64,000 nt of DNA from an uncultured Desulfovibrio sp. (GCA_944327295.1 CALVHF010000005.1:1-64000); one strand, 5' to 3'. Counted from the first letter of the stretch, positions 19,189 to 28,901 are shown. The notes: generated by a model not told the origin, from the letters alone. Translations and numbers: made by a program.

Positions 19189-19740
19189 CTAATTACCCCT
19201 CTTGAGCGTACTCCTCAGGATCTCCAACTGTGCACGCAGGCTCGAATCCAGGATTCGATCGCCCACCTTAAGGACGACTCCGCCCAAGATGGCCGGATCC
19301 ACATCAAAGGTGAGTTCCAATGCTGCACTGGCCTTTGCTTCAAGTTCTGCCTTGACAGATTTTTGTTTAGCCTGTGACAGGGGAATGGCGGTTGTGAGCG
19401 TTCCACGAATGACGCCCTTGGCCTCGTCAAGCAGTTTGGTGTAGGCCTGGACAATGCTGCGATAGTACGGCAGGCGTTCCTTGTCAGCCAGAAGATAGCA
19501 GAAGTTACGCGTAACGGTATCGCAGCCTATTTTATCAAGAAGATCGGCAAGGACCTTCTTTTTTTCAGCGACTGTAAAGATAGGGCTCTTAAAGACATTA
19601 TCCAGAACGGGATTTTCATCAAGCATGCCTTTCAGCTGCAAGAATGTTGCTCCGCGTGTGGAAATTACGTCGTTGCCTTCCTGCATTCCCAGTTTGAAAA
19701 CAGCGCTGGCGTAACGACGGGCAATGCGTTTGTCGGTCAT
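19189..19740 (-). CDS. atpH: F1 ATP synthase delta subunit (OSCP)
   Basis: 183 residues. Begins MTDKRIARRYASAVF and ends with VVLKVGDRILDSSLRAQLE, both characteristic of delta/OSCP, which fixes the peripheral stalk to F1. Its ATG overlaps the atpF stop (ATGA). Confidence 0.96.
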   Translation of the reverse strand: MTDKRIARRYASAVFKLGMQEGNDVISTRGATFLQLKGMLDENPVLDNVFKSPIFTVAEKKKVLADLLDKIGCDTVTRNFCYLLADKERLPYYRSIVQAYTKLLDEAKGVIRGTLTTAIPLSQAKQKSVKAELEAKASAALELTFDVDPAILGGVVLKVGDRILDSSLRAQLEILRSTLKRGN

Positions 19741-20321
19741 TGCAGCACCACCTTCTTCAGGGAGTTGTCAATAAGTTTCTCATGTTTGCTCTTGTTAAGC
19801 GTCTTGAGAAGCTTGTCACGGGTGGCATCAATCAGCTCGTCGGCAATGGTAGCACGCATTTGCTGAACAATGCTCTGGCCTTCACTTTCTGCAGTGACAT
19901 GAGCCATGGCAACGATCTGCTTGGCCTGCTCCTGAGCCTGGGCGATGATGTCCTGCTTCAGTGCTTCAGCCTGAGCTCTGCTTTCCTCAAGGATAGCTGC
20001 CCTTTCAGCCTCGAGATTGGCAATGCGCTTCTCGATTTCGGCTAAACGGGCCTGGGCCTGCTCACGCTTGGCGGTCAGATCATCAATACCGTCCTTGATG
20101 CTCTGCTTGCGTCCCCTGAAGAAGTTGACGCACAGCTTGCCAACAAAGTGCCAGAGAATGGCAATGAAGATGACAAGGTTGACGACACGCCAGGCGAAGT
20201 CTCCCCAGGGGAGCTCATGGCCGCCTTCCGAGGCCATGGCAGGGGCGGCGAAGAGAAGGCCTGCAGCACAGACTGCGGCCATCATTCCCACCATGGCTGT
20301 ACACACATGTTTCTTCCTCAA
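19737..20321 (-). CDS. atpF: Fo ATP synthase subunit b
   Basis: 194 residues. A signal-like N-terminus, then one membrane helix (VVNLVIFIAILWHFVG) and a long charged coiled coil. The start appears to be TTG at 20321, nine bases after AGGAGG; internal GTG or ATG codons lack such a site. Pairs with the b' protein upstream to form the stator stalk. The extended N-terminus with an AMA site may be cleaved. Confidence 0.93.
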   Translation of the reverse strand: MRKKHVCTAMVGMMAAVCAAGLLFAAPAMASEGGHELPWGDFAWRVVNLVIFIAILWHFVGKLCVNFFRGRKQSIKDGIDDLTAKREQAQARLAEIEKRIANLEAERAAILEESRAQAEALKQDIIAQAQEQAKQIVAMAHVTAESEGQSIVQQMRATIADELIDATRDKLLKTLNKSKHEKLIDNSLKKVVLQ

Positions 20322-20365
20322 TGCATCCCACCTCCTGTTATCTACCTGTCTCGCCCCAGCCGGGA

Positions 20366-20782
20366 CTAACCCAGAACACGAGTGGCGAGTTGCTGGGAAA
20401 AACTGTCGACCTTGGCACGCAGTTCCTTGAGGGACTCTTCAGCCTCGGCATTCAACCGGGCGCGTGCTTCACCAAGGATGCCCTGAGCTTCTTTTTGTGC
20501 CTCGTCAAGTACGGCCTGCTGTTCTTTCAAGCCGGCGTTGCGGCCTTCCTCACGGTTTGCCGCAGCGTCCTGACGTGCCTTTACCAGCTGTGCTTCGTAC
20601 TCGTCGAGACTGCTCTGGGCCTTGCTGGCAAAGCCATCGGCATCACTGTTCAGATTGGCCATCATGGCCTTTCTTTCACTAATGATTTTGCGAATGGGCT
20701 TGATGAGCAGATAGTTGAGAACGACAATTGTGATCAGAAAATTCACAAGCTGAAAAAGCAATGTTATGTTGAGATCCAGCAC
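20366..20782 (-). CDS. atpF': Fo ATP synthase subunit b' (second b-type subunit)
   Basis: 138 residues starting at GTG 20782, seven bases after GAGGAGG; the longer ORF start (20815) reads through that ribosome site. Begins VLDLNITLLFQLVNF, one membrane helix, then a coiled coil. Two different b-type genes in tandem are usual in Desulfovibrio. Subunits a and c are not nearby, so the membrane rotor genes must be elsewhere. Confidence 0.92.
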   Translation of the reverse strand: MLDLNITLLFQLVNFLITIVVLNYLLIKPIRKIISERKAMMANLNSDADGFASKAQSSLDEYEAQLVKARQDAAANREEGRNAGLKEQQAVLDEAQKEAQGILGEARARLNAEAEESLKELRAKVDSFSQQLATRVLG

Positions 20783-20829
20783 GTTCCATCCTCCTCGGAA
20801 AAGAGTGGCAGGCATTACGTTAATTTAGG

Positions 20830-20858
20830 TTTATACTAGCTCTAACTTTCTGTGTCAA
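20830..20858 (-). promoter_or_regulatory. strong sigma70 promoter of the atp operon
   Basis: On the minus strand TTGACA (20858-20853), a 17-base spacer, then TATAAA (20835-20830). This near-consensus promoter would start transcription about 40 bases ahead of the b' start codon. Confidence 0.75.
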
Positions 20859-21339
20859 TGTGTTTTTGGGAGAACATGTCCTTCATTGAGAACTTTTTTT
20901 CTTTTTCCCGTAATTCCAAAAGATTGAAGAATTGCCTCCGGCAGAAGCCCGGGCAAAACCCGGCTTCGGAGTCCCTGAAAACGGCAAAGCCAGGACGCTG
21001 TCTGTGACCTGGCTTTGGCTTGGAATTTTTCGGATTTTAAATTGAAGGAGATCTCAAATTGTGGAGAAAAATCCTGTTTTTTATGAAAACAAGAGTCTTC
21101 TTAGTGGATTTATTACAAAAAGGAGAAAAAAGTAGAGCAATTTTTCTCCTGATTGTAACAAGAAAGAGTTCCGCCCTTTTTCATGGGGCAGACTGGAAAA
21201 GTGTGCAGGGAACAGTGTGATATCCTTCGGATTTTCCTGACAAATCCCGCAAGTCTCCATTACTGCAAAAAGCGTGATTGCAAGATCTGGTTTCGGGAAT
21301 GCGAGCCTGTACAGCGATTAGTGTCTTGATATTTCTTTA
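20859..21339. other. aroK-atp intergenic region with two hairpins
   Basis: 480 bases, AT-rich in 21040-21180. Hairpin 1 is at 20936-20971 (CTCCG and GAAGCC arms). Hairpin 2 is AAAGCCAGG (20986-20994) with CCTGGCTTT (21008-21016). They probably terminate aroK transcription on the minus strand, although the following T-tracts are imperfect. No gene seen. Confidence 0.5.
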
Positions 21340-21879
21340 TCAATCTCCGATCTCGTGTGACTTGAGTAGTTTGAGAACAATTTCACACAAAAGGGACGGA
21401 GATTGTGAGCCATCAAGGCAGGTGTGGGCGCAGGCCAGATAGAGCGGCTCGCGGCTGCGAACCACGTCGGCCACTTCCTCCTGCAGGCCCGCGCCAGTGA
21501 GAGATGGACGCTGAGCAGCCTTGGGATCGGCTGCCAGACGGCGGACCAGTTCGGGTACGGGAACTTGCAGGTAGAGACAGAGGCCCGTGTCGTGCAGAAG
21601 CCTGCGGTTCTCCTCCCTAAGCACAATGCCGCCGCCTGTGGAGATGATGGCCGTCCCAGCGCCAGAGGTTTCTTCAATGACCTGTCTGAGTGTCCGGTGT
21701 TCCTCCTCGCGGAAGCGGTCCCACCCTTCCCTGGCCACAAAGTCGGCAATGCTGCCACCTGTGCGCGAGCAGAAGACCTGGTCGGTATCCAGAAAGACGG
21801 CCTGGCAGGCTGTTGCCAGGGCTGCACCAACGGTTGTCTTGCCGCAGGCCCGAGGTCCTGTGAGATAGATGCGCTGCAT
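21340..21879 (-). CDS. aroK: shikimate kinase
   Basis: 179 residues from ATG 21879. Walker A GPRACGKTT at 8-16, DTDQVF with the shikimate-binding Asp, and GGGIV. Phosphorylates shikimate at the 3-hydroxyl on the way to chorismate and aromatic amino acids. Starts 8 bases after the peptidase stop, so co-transcribed. The longer ORF start (21948) overlaps the peptidase gene and is unlike the family. Confidence 0.93.
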   Translation of the reverse strand: MQRIYLTGPRACGKTTVGAALATACQAVFLDTDQVFCSRTGGSIADFVAREGWDRFREEEHRTLRQVIEETSGAGTAIISTGGGIVLREENRRLLHDTGLCLYLQVPVPELVRRLAADPKAAQRPSLTGAGLQEEVADVVRSREPLYLACAHTCLDGSQSPSLLCEIVLKLLKSHEIGD

Positions 21880-21887
21880 GGTGCTGC

Positions 21888-22946
21888 CTACAGGACAGTG
21901 ACGCCGTTTTCCTCGACCAGAACTGTGACTTCCAGACGAACACCGCACTGGCCGGGGTAGTAGAGACCAGGTTCCACGGTGACGGTCATACCTGGATCCA
22001 GGGTTCCCTCGGAGTAGATGTGGAAGGAGGGTAGTTCATGGGTATCCAGACCAACACCGTGTCCGAGACCGTGGGTGAAGTGTTCCTCGACGCCGGCCCT
22101 GCGGAAGACGTCCTGGGCGTAGCGGGCGAGTTCTGCCAGGGGCAGACCTGGTTCCATGTGCTCCAGGACAGACCTCTGGGCTTCGGCCACAAGCTCCCTG
22201 GTCCGGGCAAAGAGATCGCTTTCCTCGTCTCCGAACCAGAAGGAACGCGTCTGGTCGGAACAGTAGCTGTCCACTCGGCAGCCCACGTCCAGCAGTACGC
22301 CCGTGTTGGCCACAAGGGGTCTCTGAGACGGCACGGCATGAGGCAGTGCGGCATTGGCTCCAAAGGCCACAATGCTCGGAAAGGCCAGTTCGCTTGCCCC
22401 GTGTTCCCTGAAGTAGCGTTCAATCTGCCAGCTCAGCTCTGCCTCGGTCATGCCCTCCTTCAGGATGCCCGGGACCCATTTCAGCATGGCATGGTTCAGT
22501 GCAAAGGATTTCCTGAGGGCTTCCTGCTCTTCCGCATCCTTGTGGAGTCTCAGCTGTTCCACCAGACCATTGCAGGCCTCAAGCGGCCGGGCTGCGGTCA
22601 GGGTGCGGGCCAGTTCCGCATTCATGCTGCGGGATTCGAATCCTATACGTGCGCCGCTCTGGGCCAGAATCTGCTTCAGCGTCTCGACAAGGTTCCTGTG
22701 GTAGATGACAAGGCCCTCTTCCGGCCAGAACTGCCTGGCGGCATCTTGGTACCTGGGGTCCGTGATGAGATAGTCCTTGCCTGAACGGGTAATAACAAGG
22801 CAGCCGGAGCTTTCGTTGAACTGTACATCATGCAGCTCGAAGCCCGAGAGGTAGAATCTGTTGCTGGGATTGCTGATCAGAAGGGCATCAAGGGAGCGCT
22901 CTGCAAGCAGTTCACGCAGACGCTCTCGTCTCTGGACATGGGACAT
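21888..22946 (-). CDS. Xaa-Pro aminopeptidase/dipeptidase, M24 family
   Basis: 352 residues with GGGAG ahead of ATG 22946. The creatinase N-domain is followed by the pita-bread domain. Metal ligands are visible: two Asp in LLDVGCRVDSYCSDQTR, His in HGLGHGVGLDTHE, and Glu in TVEPGLY and VRLEVTVL. Cleaves peptides next to proline in the cytoplasm. Lies between mutT (113 bases) and aroK (8 bases). Confidence 0.92.
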   Translation of the reverse strand: MSHVQRRERLRELLAERSLDALLISNPSNRFYLSGFELHDVQFNESSGCLVITRSGKDYLITDPRYQDAARQFWPEEGLVIYHRNLVETLKQILAQSGARIGFESRSMNAELARTLTAARPLEACNGLVEQLRLHKDAEEQEALRKSFALNHAMLKWVPGILKEGMTEAELSWQIERYFREHGASELAFPSIVAFGANAALPHAVPSQRPLVANTGVLLDVGCRVDSYCSDQTRSFWFGDEESDLFARTRELVAEAQRSVLEHMEPGLPLAELARYAQDVFRRAGVEEHFTHGLGHGVGLDTHELPSFHIYSEGTLDPGMTVTVEPGLYYPGQCGVRLEVTVLVEENGVTVL

Positions 22947-23059
22947 GGGTGAACTCCCTCATATATATAGGTTCAGTGTCGGAGAAGAATACGTGTGCGG
23001 CCCTCATGGTACGGCCCCTGGGAAGAGGACTGCGAGGACAGGAAGGCGAGACTGGGCGG

Positions 23060-23536
23060 CTAGCCTTGCTCGTCGTGCGGCTGCGGCGGGCGCAGGGTTC
23101 TTACAAGCTCCCTGTTGGCAGCAAGAAAGCCAAGTTCCCCTGCCCTGTGATGGTCCTGCCAGCAGATGTTCTGACCCTCACGCGGCCGGGGCTCGCCGGC
23201 AAAGGACGTGACATGAAAAAAGTGCAGGCATACTTCAAGGCCGTCTTCGGGATAGCAGTGCGTGAAGGTGCACAAGGGCTGACTTTGCAGCACATGAATC
23301 CCCAGTTCTTCCTCAAGTTCGCGCTGCAGGGCATGGGCAGCGTCTTCACCAGGACGGATTTTGCCTCCGGGAAATTCCCAGAAGCCTGCCTGCACTCTGC
23401 CTGCCGGTCTCTGGCAGCAGAGGATGGTCTTCCCCCTCCAGATGATGCCTGCGGCGACATCCACACGGCGCAAGGCTGGACTGTTCTTCACAACACAACT
23501 CCCTTCAGTTCCGGACACCACAGGGTCTGGGATCAT
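23060..23536 (-). CDS. mutT: Nudix hydrolase, MutT-like (8-oxo-dGTP diphosphatase)
   Basis: 158 residues from ATG 23536, 14 bases after the ABC-F stop. The Nudix box is complete, GGKIRPGED ending in RELEEELGI, matching Gx5Ex7REUxEExGU. The WEFPGGK context and the general layout favour a MutT-type nucleotide-pool cleaner, which hydrolyses oxidised dGTP. A longer in-frame start (23626) would overlap the upstream gene and adds unconserved residues. Substrate not provable from sequence. Confidence 0.82.
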   Translation of the reverse strand: MIPDPVVSGTEGSCVVKNSPALRRVDVAAGIIWRGKTILCCQRPAGRVQAGFWEFPGGKIRPGEDAAHALQRELEEELGIHVLQSQPLCTFTHCYPEDGLEVCLHFFHVTSFAGEPRPREGQNICWQDHHRAGELGFLAANRELVRTLRPPQPHDEQG

Positions 23537-23550
23537 GACAGACTCTGCGG

Positions 23551-25542
23551 CTATTTGCCTGCGTCCTTTTCTGCTGCGGCAATCTCCTGCTCCAGACTGT
23601 CCAGCCTGACCAGCAGGTCTTCGCACAGGGCCTTCAGCTCCTCATATCTAGCAAGAAGCTTCGTTGAGCGATCCTTGTCGGCATAGGTGTTCGGATCGGC
23701 CAGCGCCTGCTCGGTTTCCTGCTCCTCGGTCATGGCCTCGTCAAGTTCCCTTTCAAGCCTGGCGTACTGTTCCTTGAGGGGCTTGAGCTTCTTGTGCAGG
23801 GCATTGCGGGCTTCGGCCTGTTCGCGGCGCAGGCGCTTTGCCTCGTCCCTGCTCAGACCCGTTTTGGAACCGGCGTCCCTGTCCTCCCTGGCTGCAGCAG
23901 GCTGAGCGGTCTGGACTTGGGCTGGAGCTTCCTGAGCAGCCTGCTGGGCATGGTGGATTTCGTCGTATTCGGCAAAGGTGGCGTAGTTGTGGATGCCCTC
24001 CTCGTCCAGGGCCCAGATTTCGCACTCTGTCTCGCTCAGCAGCCAGCGGTCGTGGGCCACCATGACCAGGGTCCCCTCGTAGTGCTTCAGGGCACTGGCC
24101 AGCGCTTCGCGGCTTTCAAGGTCCAGATGGTTGGTCGGTTCGTCCAGAAGCAGCAGGTTGCAGCGCTTGAGGAACAGGGAAGCAAGGACCAGACGGCATT
24201 TTTCTCCACCGGACAGGTTGCCGATGAGTCTGTCAAAGAAGTTCTGCCCAAGCAGGAAGAGCCCGAGCACGCTCATGAGTTCCTCTTCCGTGGTATGCGG
24301 ATCGCTCATGCTGCGCATCTGGGCAAGAACCGTCATGTCGGGACGGAGCAGTTCCATCTGATGCTGGGCATAGTAGCCGACCCTGACACTGGTGCTGCGC
24401 TGCAGTATGCCGCCCGTGGGGGCCAAGCGCTCGGCGAGCAGCTTGATCAGGGTGGACTTGCCGCAGCCATTGTGTCCCACAAAGGCCACGCGCTGGCCGT
24501 TATACACCGAAAAGTTCAGTTGGGGCCACATGCGCTTGCCGTCCGGGAAGTGGAATTCGAGATCTATGGCATGGAAGATGAGCTTTTCGGCATGGGGCGG
24601 CTGCGGCCAGCTGAACTTGAGTTCCTTGCGTTTGGGTTCCGGTCTGTAGCCCTCAAGTTCCTTTTCCAGCTTCTTGACCTGTTTGAGCCTGGAGCCGGCC
24701 TGTCTGGCCTTGGTGGCCTTGTAGCGGAAGCGATCCACAAAGGCCATTTTCTTTTGCAGGTCTTCCTGCAGAGCCTTGCGCTCCCGTTCCCTCTGCACCT
24801 CGTATTCTTCCTGCAGTTTCAGGAACTGCGAATAGGTGGCCTTGCGGAACAGGGGCTTGCTGCCGCCAAGGTACAGGATATGGGAGCTCACATGGTCCAT
24901 GAAGACGCGGTCATGGGCCACGAAGATGAGCACGCCCTGGAAGCTCTTGAGAAAGTCTTCCAGCCACTCCACTGCATCAATGTCCAAGTGGTTGGTCGGT
25001 TCGTCCAGGAGAAGAATGTCGGCTCCGGCCGTGAGAATGCGTGCGAGCTTAGCACGCTCTCTCCAGCCGCCGGACAGTTCGCCCAGGGGCTTGTTCCATT
25101 TCTCCTGGGAAAAGCCCAGCCCCGAGAGAACGGTCTTGGCCCGCTGCTCGGGATTGTAGCCGAAGCTTGCTTCAAGCTCGCTCTGCCTGTGCATGAGCTG
25201 CCTGATGCGCTCTTCATCCTTGTCCCTTGTTGCCTGTTCCCATTCAAGCCAGAACTCGTTCCAGTCGTGCACGACATCGAGCACATAGGTCAGCAGGGGG
25301 GTCTGCTGGGCTTCTGGTGTCAGTTCCTGTTCCACATAGCCAAGGCGTGTTCCCGAAGGAATGAGAACGCGACCCGAATCCGGCACTTCAATGCCGGCAA
25401 TGAGACGGAGCAGGGTTGATTTGCCCATGCCGTTGGGGCCACAGACACACAGATGCATGCCTGATTCTATATCCAGGGAAAAGTTGGTGAAGATGTCCCG
25501 TCCGCCAAAGGCCTTGGAAATTTCATGGAGCGTTATTTTCAT
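23551..25542 (-). CDS. ABC-F family ATPase (Uup/YheS-like)
   Basis: 663 residues from ATG 25542. Two ATP-binding cassettes with no membrane domain: Walker A GPNGMGKST and GHNGCGKST, signatures LSGGWRERAKLA and LSGGEKCRLVLA, and LLLDEPTNHLD in both halves, joined by the ABC-F linker. The C-terminal 100 or so residues form a coiled coil, as in Uup and YheS. ABC-F proteins act at the ribosome E site or in DNA stability. The exact subfamily is not settled. Confidence 0.92.
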   Translation of the reverse strand: MKITLHEISKAFGGRDIFTNFSLDIESGMHLCVCGPNGMGKSTLLRLIAGIEVPDSGRVLIPSGTRLGYVEQELTPEAQQTPLLTYVLDVVHDWNEFWLEWEQATRDKDEERIRQLMHRQSELEASFGYNPEQRAKTVLSGLGFSQEKWNKPLGELSGGWRERAKLARILTAGADILLLDEPTNHLDIDAVEWLEDFLKSFQGVLIFVAHDRVFMDHVSSHILYLGGSKPLFRKATYSQFLKLQEEYEVQRERERKALQEDLQKKMAFVDRFRYKATKARQAGSRLKQVKKLEKELEGYRPEPKRKELKFSWPQPPHAEKLIFHAIDLEFHFPDGKRMWPQLNFSVYNGQRVAFVGHNGCGKSTLIKLLAERLAPTGGILQRSTSVRVGYYAQHQMELLRPDMTVLAQMRSMSDPHTTEEELMSVLGLFLLGQNFFDRLIGNLSGGEKCRLVLASLFLKRCNLLLLDEPTNHLDLESREALASALKHYEGTLVMVAHDRWLLSETECEIWALDEEGIHNYATFAEYDEIHHAQQAAQEAPAQVQTAQPAAAREDRDAGSKTGLSRDEAKRLRREQAEARNALHKKLKPLKEQYARLERELDEAMTEEQETEQALADPNTYADKDRSTKLLARYEELKALCEDLLVRLDSLEQEIAAAEKDAGK

Positions 25543-25561
25543 CACTAAATATTGGCGCAAA

Positions 25562-25585
25562 GCCCCCTGCATCTCTGCAGGGGGC
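25562..25585 (-). terminator. hairpin upstream of the ABC-F gene
   Basis: GCCCCCTGCA (25562-25571) pairs with TGCAGGGGGC (25576-25585), followed on the minus strand by TTTGCGCC. A second hairpin, GCACGAGCC/GGCTCGTGC, is near 25634-25655. Together they probably end the pyrK-to-epimerase transcript, though the T-run is short. Confidence 0.55.
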
Positions 25586-25671
25586 GAAAGCACTCTTGTC
25601 CTTGTCTTGAGTTCTGTAGGCGTATGGTTTTTGCACGAGCCCTCAGGCTCGTGCCTTTCTGGCGAAAGTTC

Positions 25672-26691
25672 CTAGAGCAGCTGTCTCTTTTTGTACCCGG
25701 CCACAGCTTCCTCCATGCCAGTTGCCAGATCCATGGCAGGAGCAAAGCCGAGTTCGGAGACAATGCGGCCATTGCAGCCAATCCAGCCGCACTGTCTGGC
25801 CTCGCGAAACTTGTCCAGGTTCCAGTTCGGGGCCCTGCCCTTGGAGGAGAAGAGTCTGCTTGTCAGAGTGGCCGCACCCGAGCTGGCCAGGGCCGCAAGC
25901 CCCATGAACCAGAGCGGCAGGGGGATGAGGTGCGCTTCCCTGCCCAGGGCCTTGGCAGCCTGCCTGTAGAAGTCGGCCATGGTCACGGTCTTGCCGTCGC
26001 TCAGATGGTAGATGCCTTGTGCCCTGGGCTCACAGACAAGCAGAATGGCCCGGGCCACGTCATCCACATGGATGACGGACACGGGGAAAGGACGCCCGAG
26101 TCCGGGCAGGACGCCTACACCTTTTGCAAGGCCGCGGAACACGGGCAAGAGTCCGAGATCGCCCGAACCGTAGATAATGGGGGGCCTGAGGATGACTAGG
26201 CGGTCTTTTGCGGCACTGTGCAGAATATTCTCGGAAAGGTACTTGGACCAGCCGTAGGCAGACACCGGGCAGCAGGCCTCTTCCTCTGTCCTGCCCGGGT
26301 CGCGGTCGCAGGGGCCTGCGGCTGCGAGGGAGGAGACGAGGATGACACGCCTGGGCCCCCTGTTTCCGAGAGTGTGCAGCATGCCTGCCAGGTTCTGGGC
26401 CACGCCACAGTTGTCCTTCAGGTAATCCTGCCAGCCCAGGCCGAACAACAGGGCTGCCATGTGGATGAAGATGTCACACTGGGCAAGTTCATCCAGGAAG
26501 TCTGTGCTGTTGCGCAAATCCGTGCGCACAACCGTGACCGTGTCTGGAAGATGCGAGGTTCTGGAGGAAGACCGGCACAGGAGGGTGACCCTGGCACCGG
26601 CGTCAAGGAGCATGGGCACAACCCTGCTCCCCACAAAGCCGGTTCCGCCGGTGAGAAGAACCCGCTTGTTCTGTAACACTGAGCTGTTCAC
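25672..26691 (-). CDS. NAD(P)-dependent epimerase/dehydratase (extended SDR)
   Basis: 339 residues. LLTGGTGFVG near the N-terminus is the extended-SDR nucleotide-binding motif; SSLAAAG and YGWSK give the catalytic Ser and YxxxK. Starts at GTG 26691, overlapping the upstream stop by GTGA. The substrate is probably a nucleotide sugar or a similar hydroxyl compound. The operon (pyrK-pyrD-GNAT-this gene) does not show which. Confidence 0.85.
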   Translation of the reverse strand: MNSSVLQNKRVLLTGGTGFVGSRVVPMLLDAGARVTLLCRSSSRTSHLPDTVTVVRTDLRNSTDFLDELAQCDIFIHMAALLFGLGWQDYLKDNCGVAQNLAGMLHTLGNRGPRRVILVSSLAAAGPCDRDPGRTEEEACCPVSAYGWSKYLSENILHSAAKDRLVILRPPIIYGSGDLGLLPVFRGLAKGVGVLPGLGRPFPVSVIHVDDVARAILLVCEPRAQGIYHLSDGKTVTMADFYRQAAKALGREAHLIPLPLWFMGLAALASSGAATLTSRLFSSKGRAPNWNLDKFREARQCGWIGCNGRIVSELGFAPAMDLATGMEEAVAGYKKRQLL

Positions 26692-27815
26692 ACGATGTCC
26701 TTGCGGAAGAGCCTGTACCGCTTGCAGAGCTGTCCGCCGAAGTCTTCAATCAGATCATCTACGGCAACGTTGTCTTCCAGAACCCAAGACCCCTCGACCC
26801 ACTTGAAGTCTGGAGATGCCTTGGCCTGGGTGAGCATGAAGTCAAAGAGCAGGAGGGGCAGTCCCAGAAGGCGGAACTTTTCGCGTATGCCGAAGAGCAT
26901 GATGCGGTAGCCTTCCTTCAGTTTCCTGCGGGTTTTGAAGTAGTGCCAGGGCGCCAGCAGTCCCAGTCGGCCGTTGAGGCGCTTGAGCAGGGGATTGAAA
27001 TTGGGCAGGGCCACCATGCCGCCTGCGGCCTCGCCCTCATGGAAAAAGAGGACAAAAAAGCGCGAATCTAGGTAGGAAACCAGTTCCTTGACCAAGGCCT
27101 GCGACTCCCGATCCGAAAGCGGGGAGAAGCAGAAGTTCTTGGCCCAGGACTCGCTATAGATGTCCAGCATGGTGCGGACATCCTCGGCGAGGGTTGCCTT
27201 TGTGGACTGCCTGTAGGTGAAGTCACCCTTGTCCTTGAGTCTTTGGAGCTCCTGGTCAAGCCAAGGGGCCAGATGCAGGGTCTCCTTGTAGATATGGTAG
27301 GCGAAGAGATCCTGTTCCTTGCGGAAGGCCCATGCATTGAACAGATCCAGATAATAGGGCGGATTCCAGGGCATCATGAGCCCAGGGGAAATGTCGAAGC
27401 CGTCCACAAGAAGTCCGCAGGTATAGTTGGTGGACGGGTTTAGGGGACCGCGCTGAAAGTGCATGCCCTGTTCCCTGTGCCAGTCCCTGGCCCTGGCAAA
27501 AAGGGCAAAGGCTGCTTCCCTGTCCTGCTGGCATTCGAAAAAGCCGATGGCTCCGCAGCTCTCCCCGGCATAGGCATTGGCCTTGTCGTCCACAATGGCA
27601 GCTATGCGCCCCACGGGGCGCGAGTCGCGGAAGGCAAGGAAGAGTTCGCGCCGGGCCGTTTCCCAGAAGGGATGCCTGCCCGGCGTCAGAAGACTGATGT
27701 CGTCCTTCCTGAGGCTCGGGACCCAGGGGTCCGATTCCCTGTAGATGGACCAAGGCAGGTCCACGAAGGTTTCCAGAAGCTGCGGCGTGGTGACCGGCAC
27801 AATTTGTACGGACAA
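26688..27815 (-). CDS. GNAT-like acyltransferase-related protein (YghO-like)
   Basis: 375 residues, starting at a TTG at 27815 seven bases after pyrD. A conserved-looking N-terminus (WSIYRESDPWVPSLRKDD) and a central RGPLNPSTNY segment match a family annotated as N-acetyltransferase-like. A GNAT acyl-CoA loop (Q/RxxGxG/A) is not obvious. Soluble. Coupled to the epimerase gene by a 4-base overlap. The function within a pyrimidine operon is unclear. Confidence 0.6.
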   Translation of the reverse strand: MSVQIVPVTTPQLLETFVDLPWSIYRESDPWVPSLRKDDISLLTPGRHPFWETARRELFLAFRDSRPVGRIAAIVDDKANAYAGESCGAIGFFECQQDREAAFALFARARDWHREQGMHFQRGPLNPSTNYTCGLLVDGFDISPGLMMPWNPPYYLDLFNAWAFRKEQDLFAYHIYKETLHLAPWLDQELQRLKDKGDFTYRQSTKATLAEDVRTMLDIYSESWAKNFCFSPLSDRESQALVKELVSYLDSRFFVLFFHEGEAAGGMVALPNFNPLLKRLNGRLGLLAPWHYFKTRRKLKEGYRIMLFGIREKFRLLGLPLLLFDFMLTQAKASPDFKWVEGSWVLEDNVAVDDLIEDFGGQLCKRYRLFRKDIV

Positions 27816-27822
27816 GGCTGAC

Positions 27823-28758
27823 CTACCCTAGTGAAAGCATGCTGCGTATGTCGTCCAGGTGGCGAATGCCGTATTTTTCCATGGCGCGGGGCAGTTCTTC
27901 CACAATGTGGAAGGCCGCATCCGGGCGCATGAAGTTGGCCGTGCCTATCTCGACGGCACTGGCACCAACGAGCAGGAATTCCAGCACATCCTCGGCAGAG
28001 GTGATGCCGCCGATGCCGATGACCGGAATATTGACGGCATTGGACACCTGCCAGACGCAGCACAGGGCCACGGGCTTGATGCAGGGGCCGGACAGGCCGC
28101 CGACAATGTTGGCCAGACGGGGACGTCTGGAACGCAGATCCACCGACATGCCGAGCAGGGTATTGATGCAGGAAATGCAGTCTGCACCGGCATCCTCGAC
28201 GCTGCGGGCTATCTCGGCAATGCTTGTGACATTGGGGGAAAGCTTGACAATGACGGGTTTGTTGGGGGCGTTGTTGCGCACGGCCCTGGTGACCTTGGCG
28301 GCCTGGGCAGGATCGGCACCGAAGATGGACCCGCCTTCCTTGACGTTGGGGCAGGAGATGTTCACTTCCAGGGCCGCCACGCCTTCCATGGCATTGAGCT
28401 CTGCAGCCAGGGTGCCGAATTCCTCGGCAGACGTGGCATACATGTTGACAATGATGGGCACTTCCTTCCAGGGGAGATTGGGCAGCTTCTGCGTGCGAAA
28501 CACTTCCAGGCCGTCGTTTTGCAGACCGATGGAATTGAGCATGCCACAGGGGGTTTCGGCAATGCGCGGGCAGGGATTGCCGTGCCTGGGCTTGAGGGAA
28601 ATGCCCTTGACAATGATGCCGCCAAGGGAGGTCAGATCGCCGAAGCGTGCGAATTCGGTGCCATAGCCAAAGGTCCCTGAAGCGGTCAAGATGGGATTTT
28701 TCAGAGTCAGGGTCTGCTTGGGTCCTGCAAGGGTAACAGCAAGTTCGTTATGTTTCAC
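27823..28758 (-). CDS. pyrD: dihydroorotate dehydrogenase B, catalytic subunit
   Basis: 311 residues. FMN enzyme of class 1B oxidising dihydroorotate to orotate in pyrimidine synthesis; works with PyrK, encoded just upstream. NPILTASGTFGYG at the N-terminus and NISCPNVKEGG with the catalytic cysteine are present; GIGGITSAEDV forms the FMN phosphate site. The start appears to be GTG 28758 with a weak ribosome site. 143 non-coding bases separate it from pyrK, unusual for this pair. Confidence 0.95.
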   Translation of the reverse strand: MKHNELAVTLAGPKQTLTLKNPILTASGTFGYGTEFARFGDLTSLGGIIVKGISLKPRHGNPCPRIAETPCGMLNSIGLQNDGLEVFRTQKLPNLPWKEVPIIVNMYATSAEEFGTLAAELNAMEGVAALEVNISCPNVKEGGSIFGADPAQAAKVTRAVRNNAPNKPVIVKLSPNVTSIAEIARSVEDAGADCISCINTLLGMSVDLRSRRPRLANIVGGLSGPCIKPVALCCVWQVSNAVNIPVIGIGGITSAEDVLEFLLVGASAVEIGTANFMRPDAAFHIVEELPRAMEKYGIRHLDDIRSMLSLG

Positions 28759-28901
28759 CAGTCTTTTCGGACAGCCGGACAGTAGTTCGTACAGGACGGT
28801 TCCGTCGGGGGCTGTACCGCCTCCAGAAAAAGAACGTATGGAAAGTCGGGGCCAGCTGCGTGCGACAGACGGGCCGTTCAGCCAAGAGGGTGCAGCGTTT
28901 T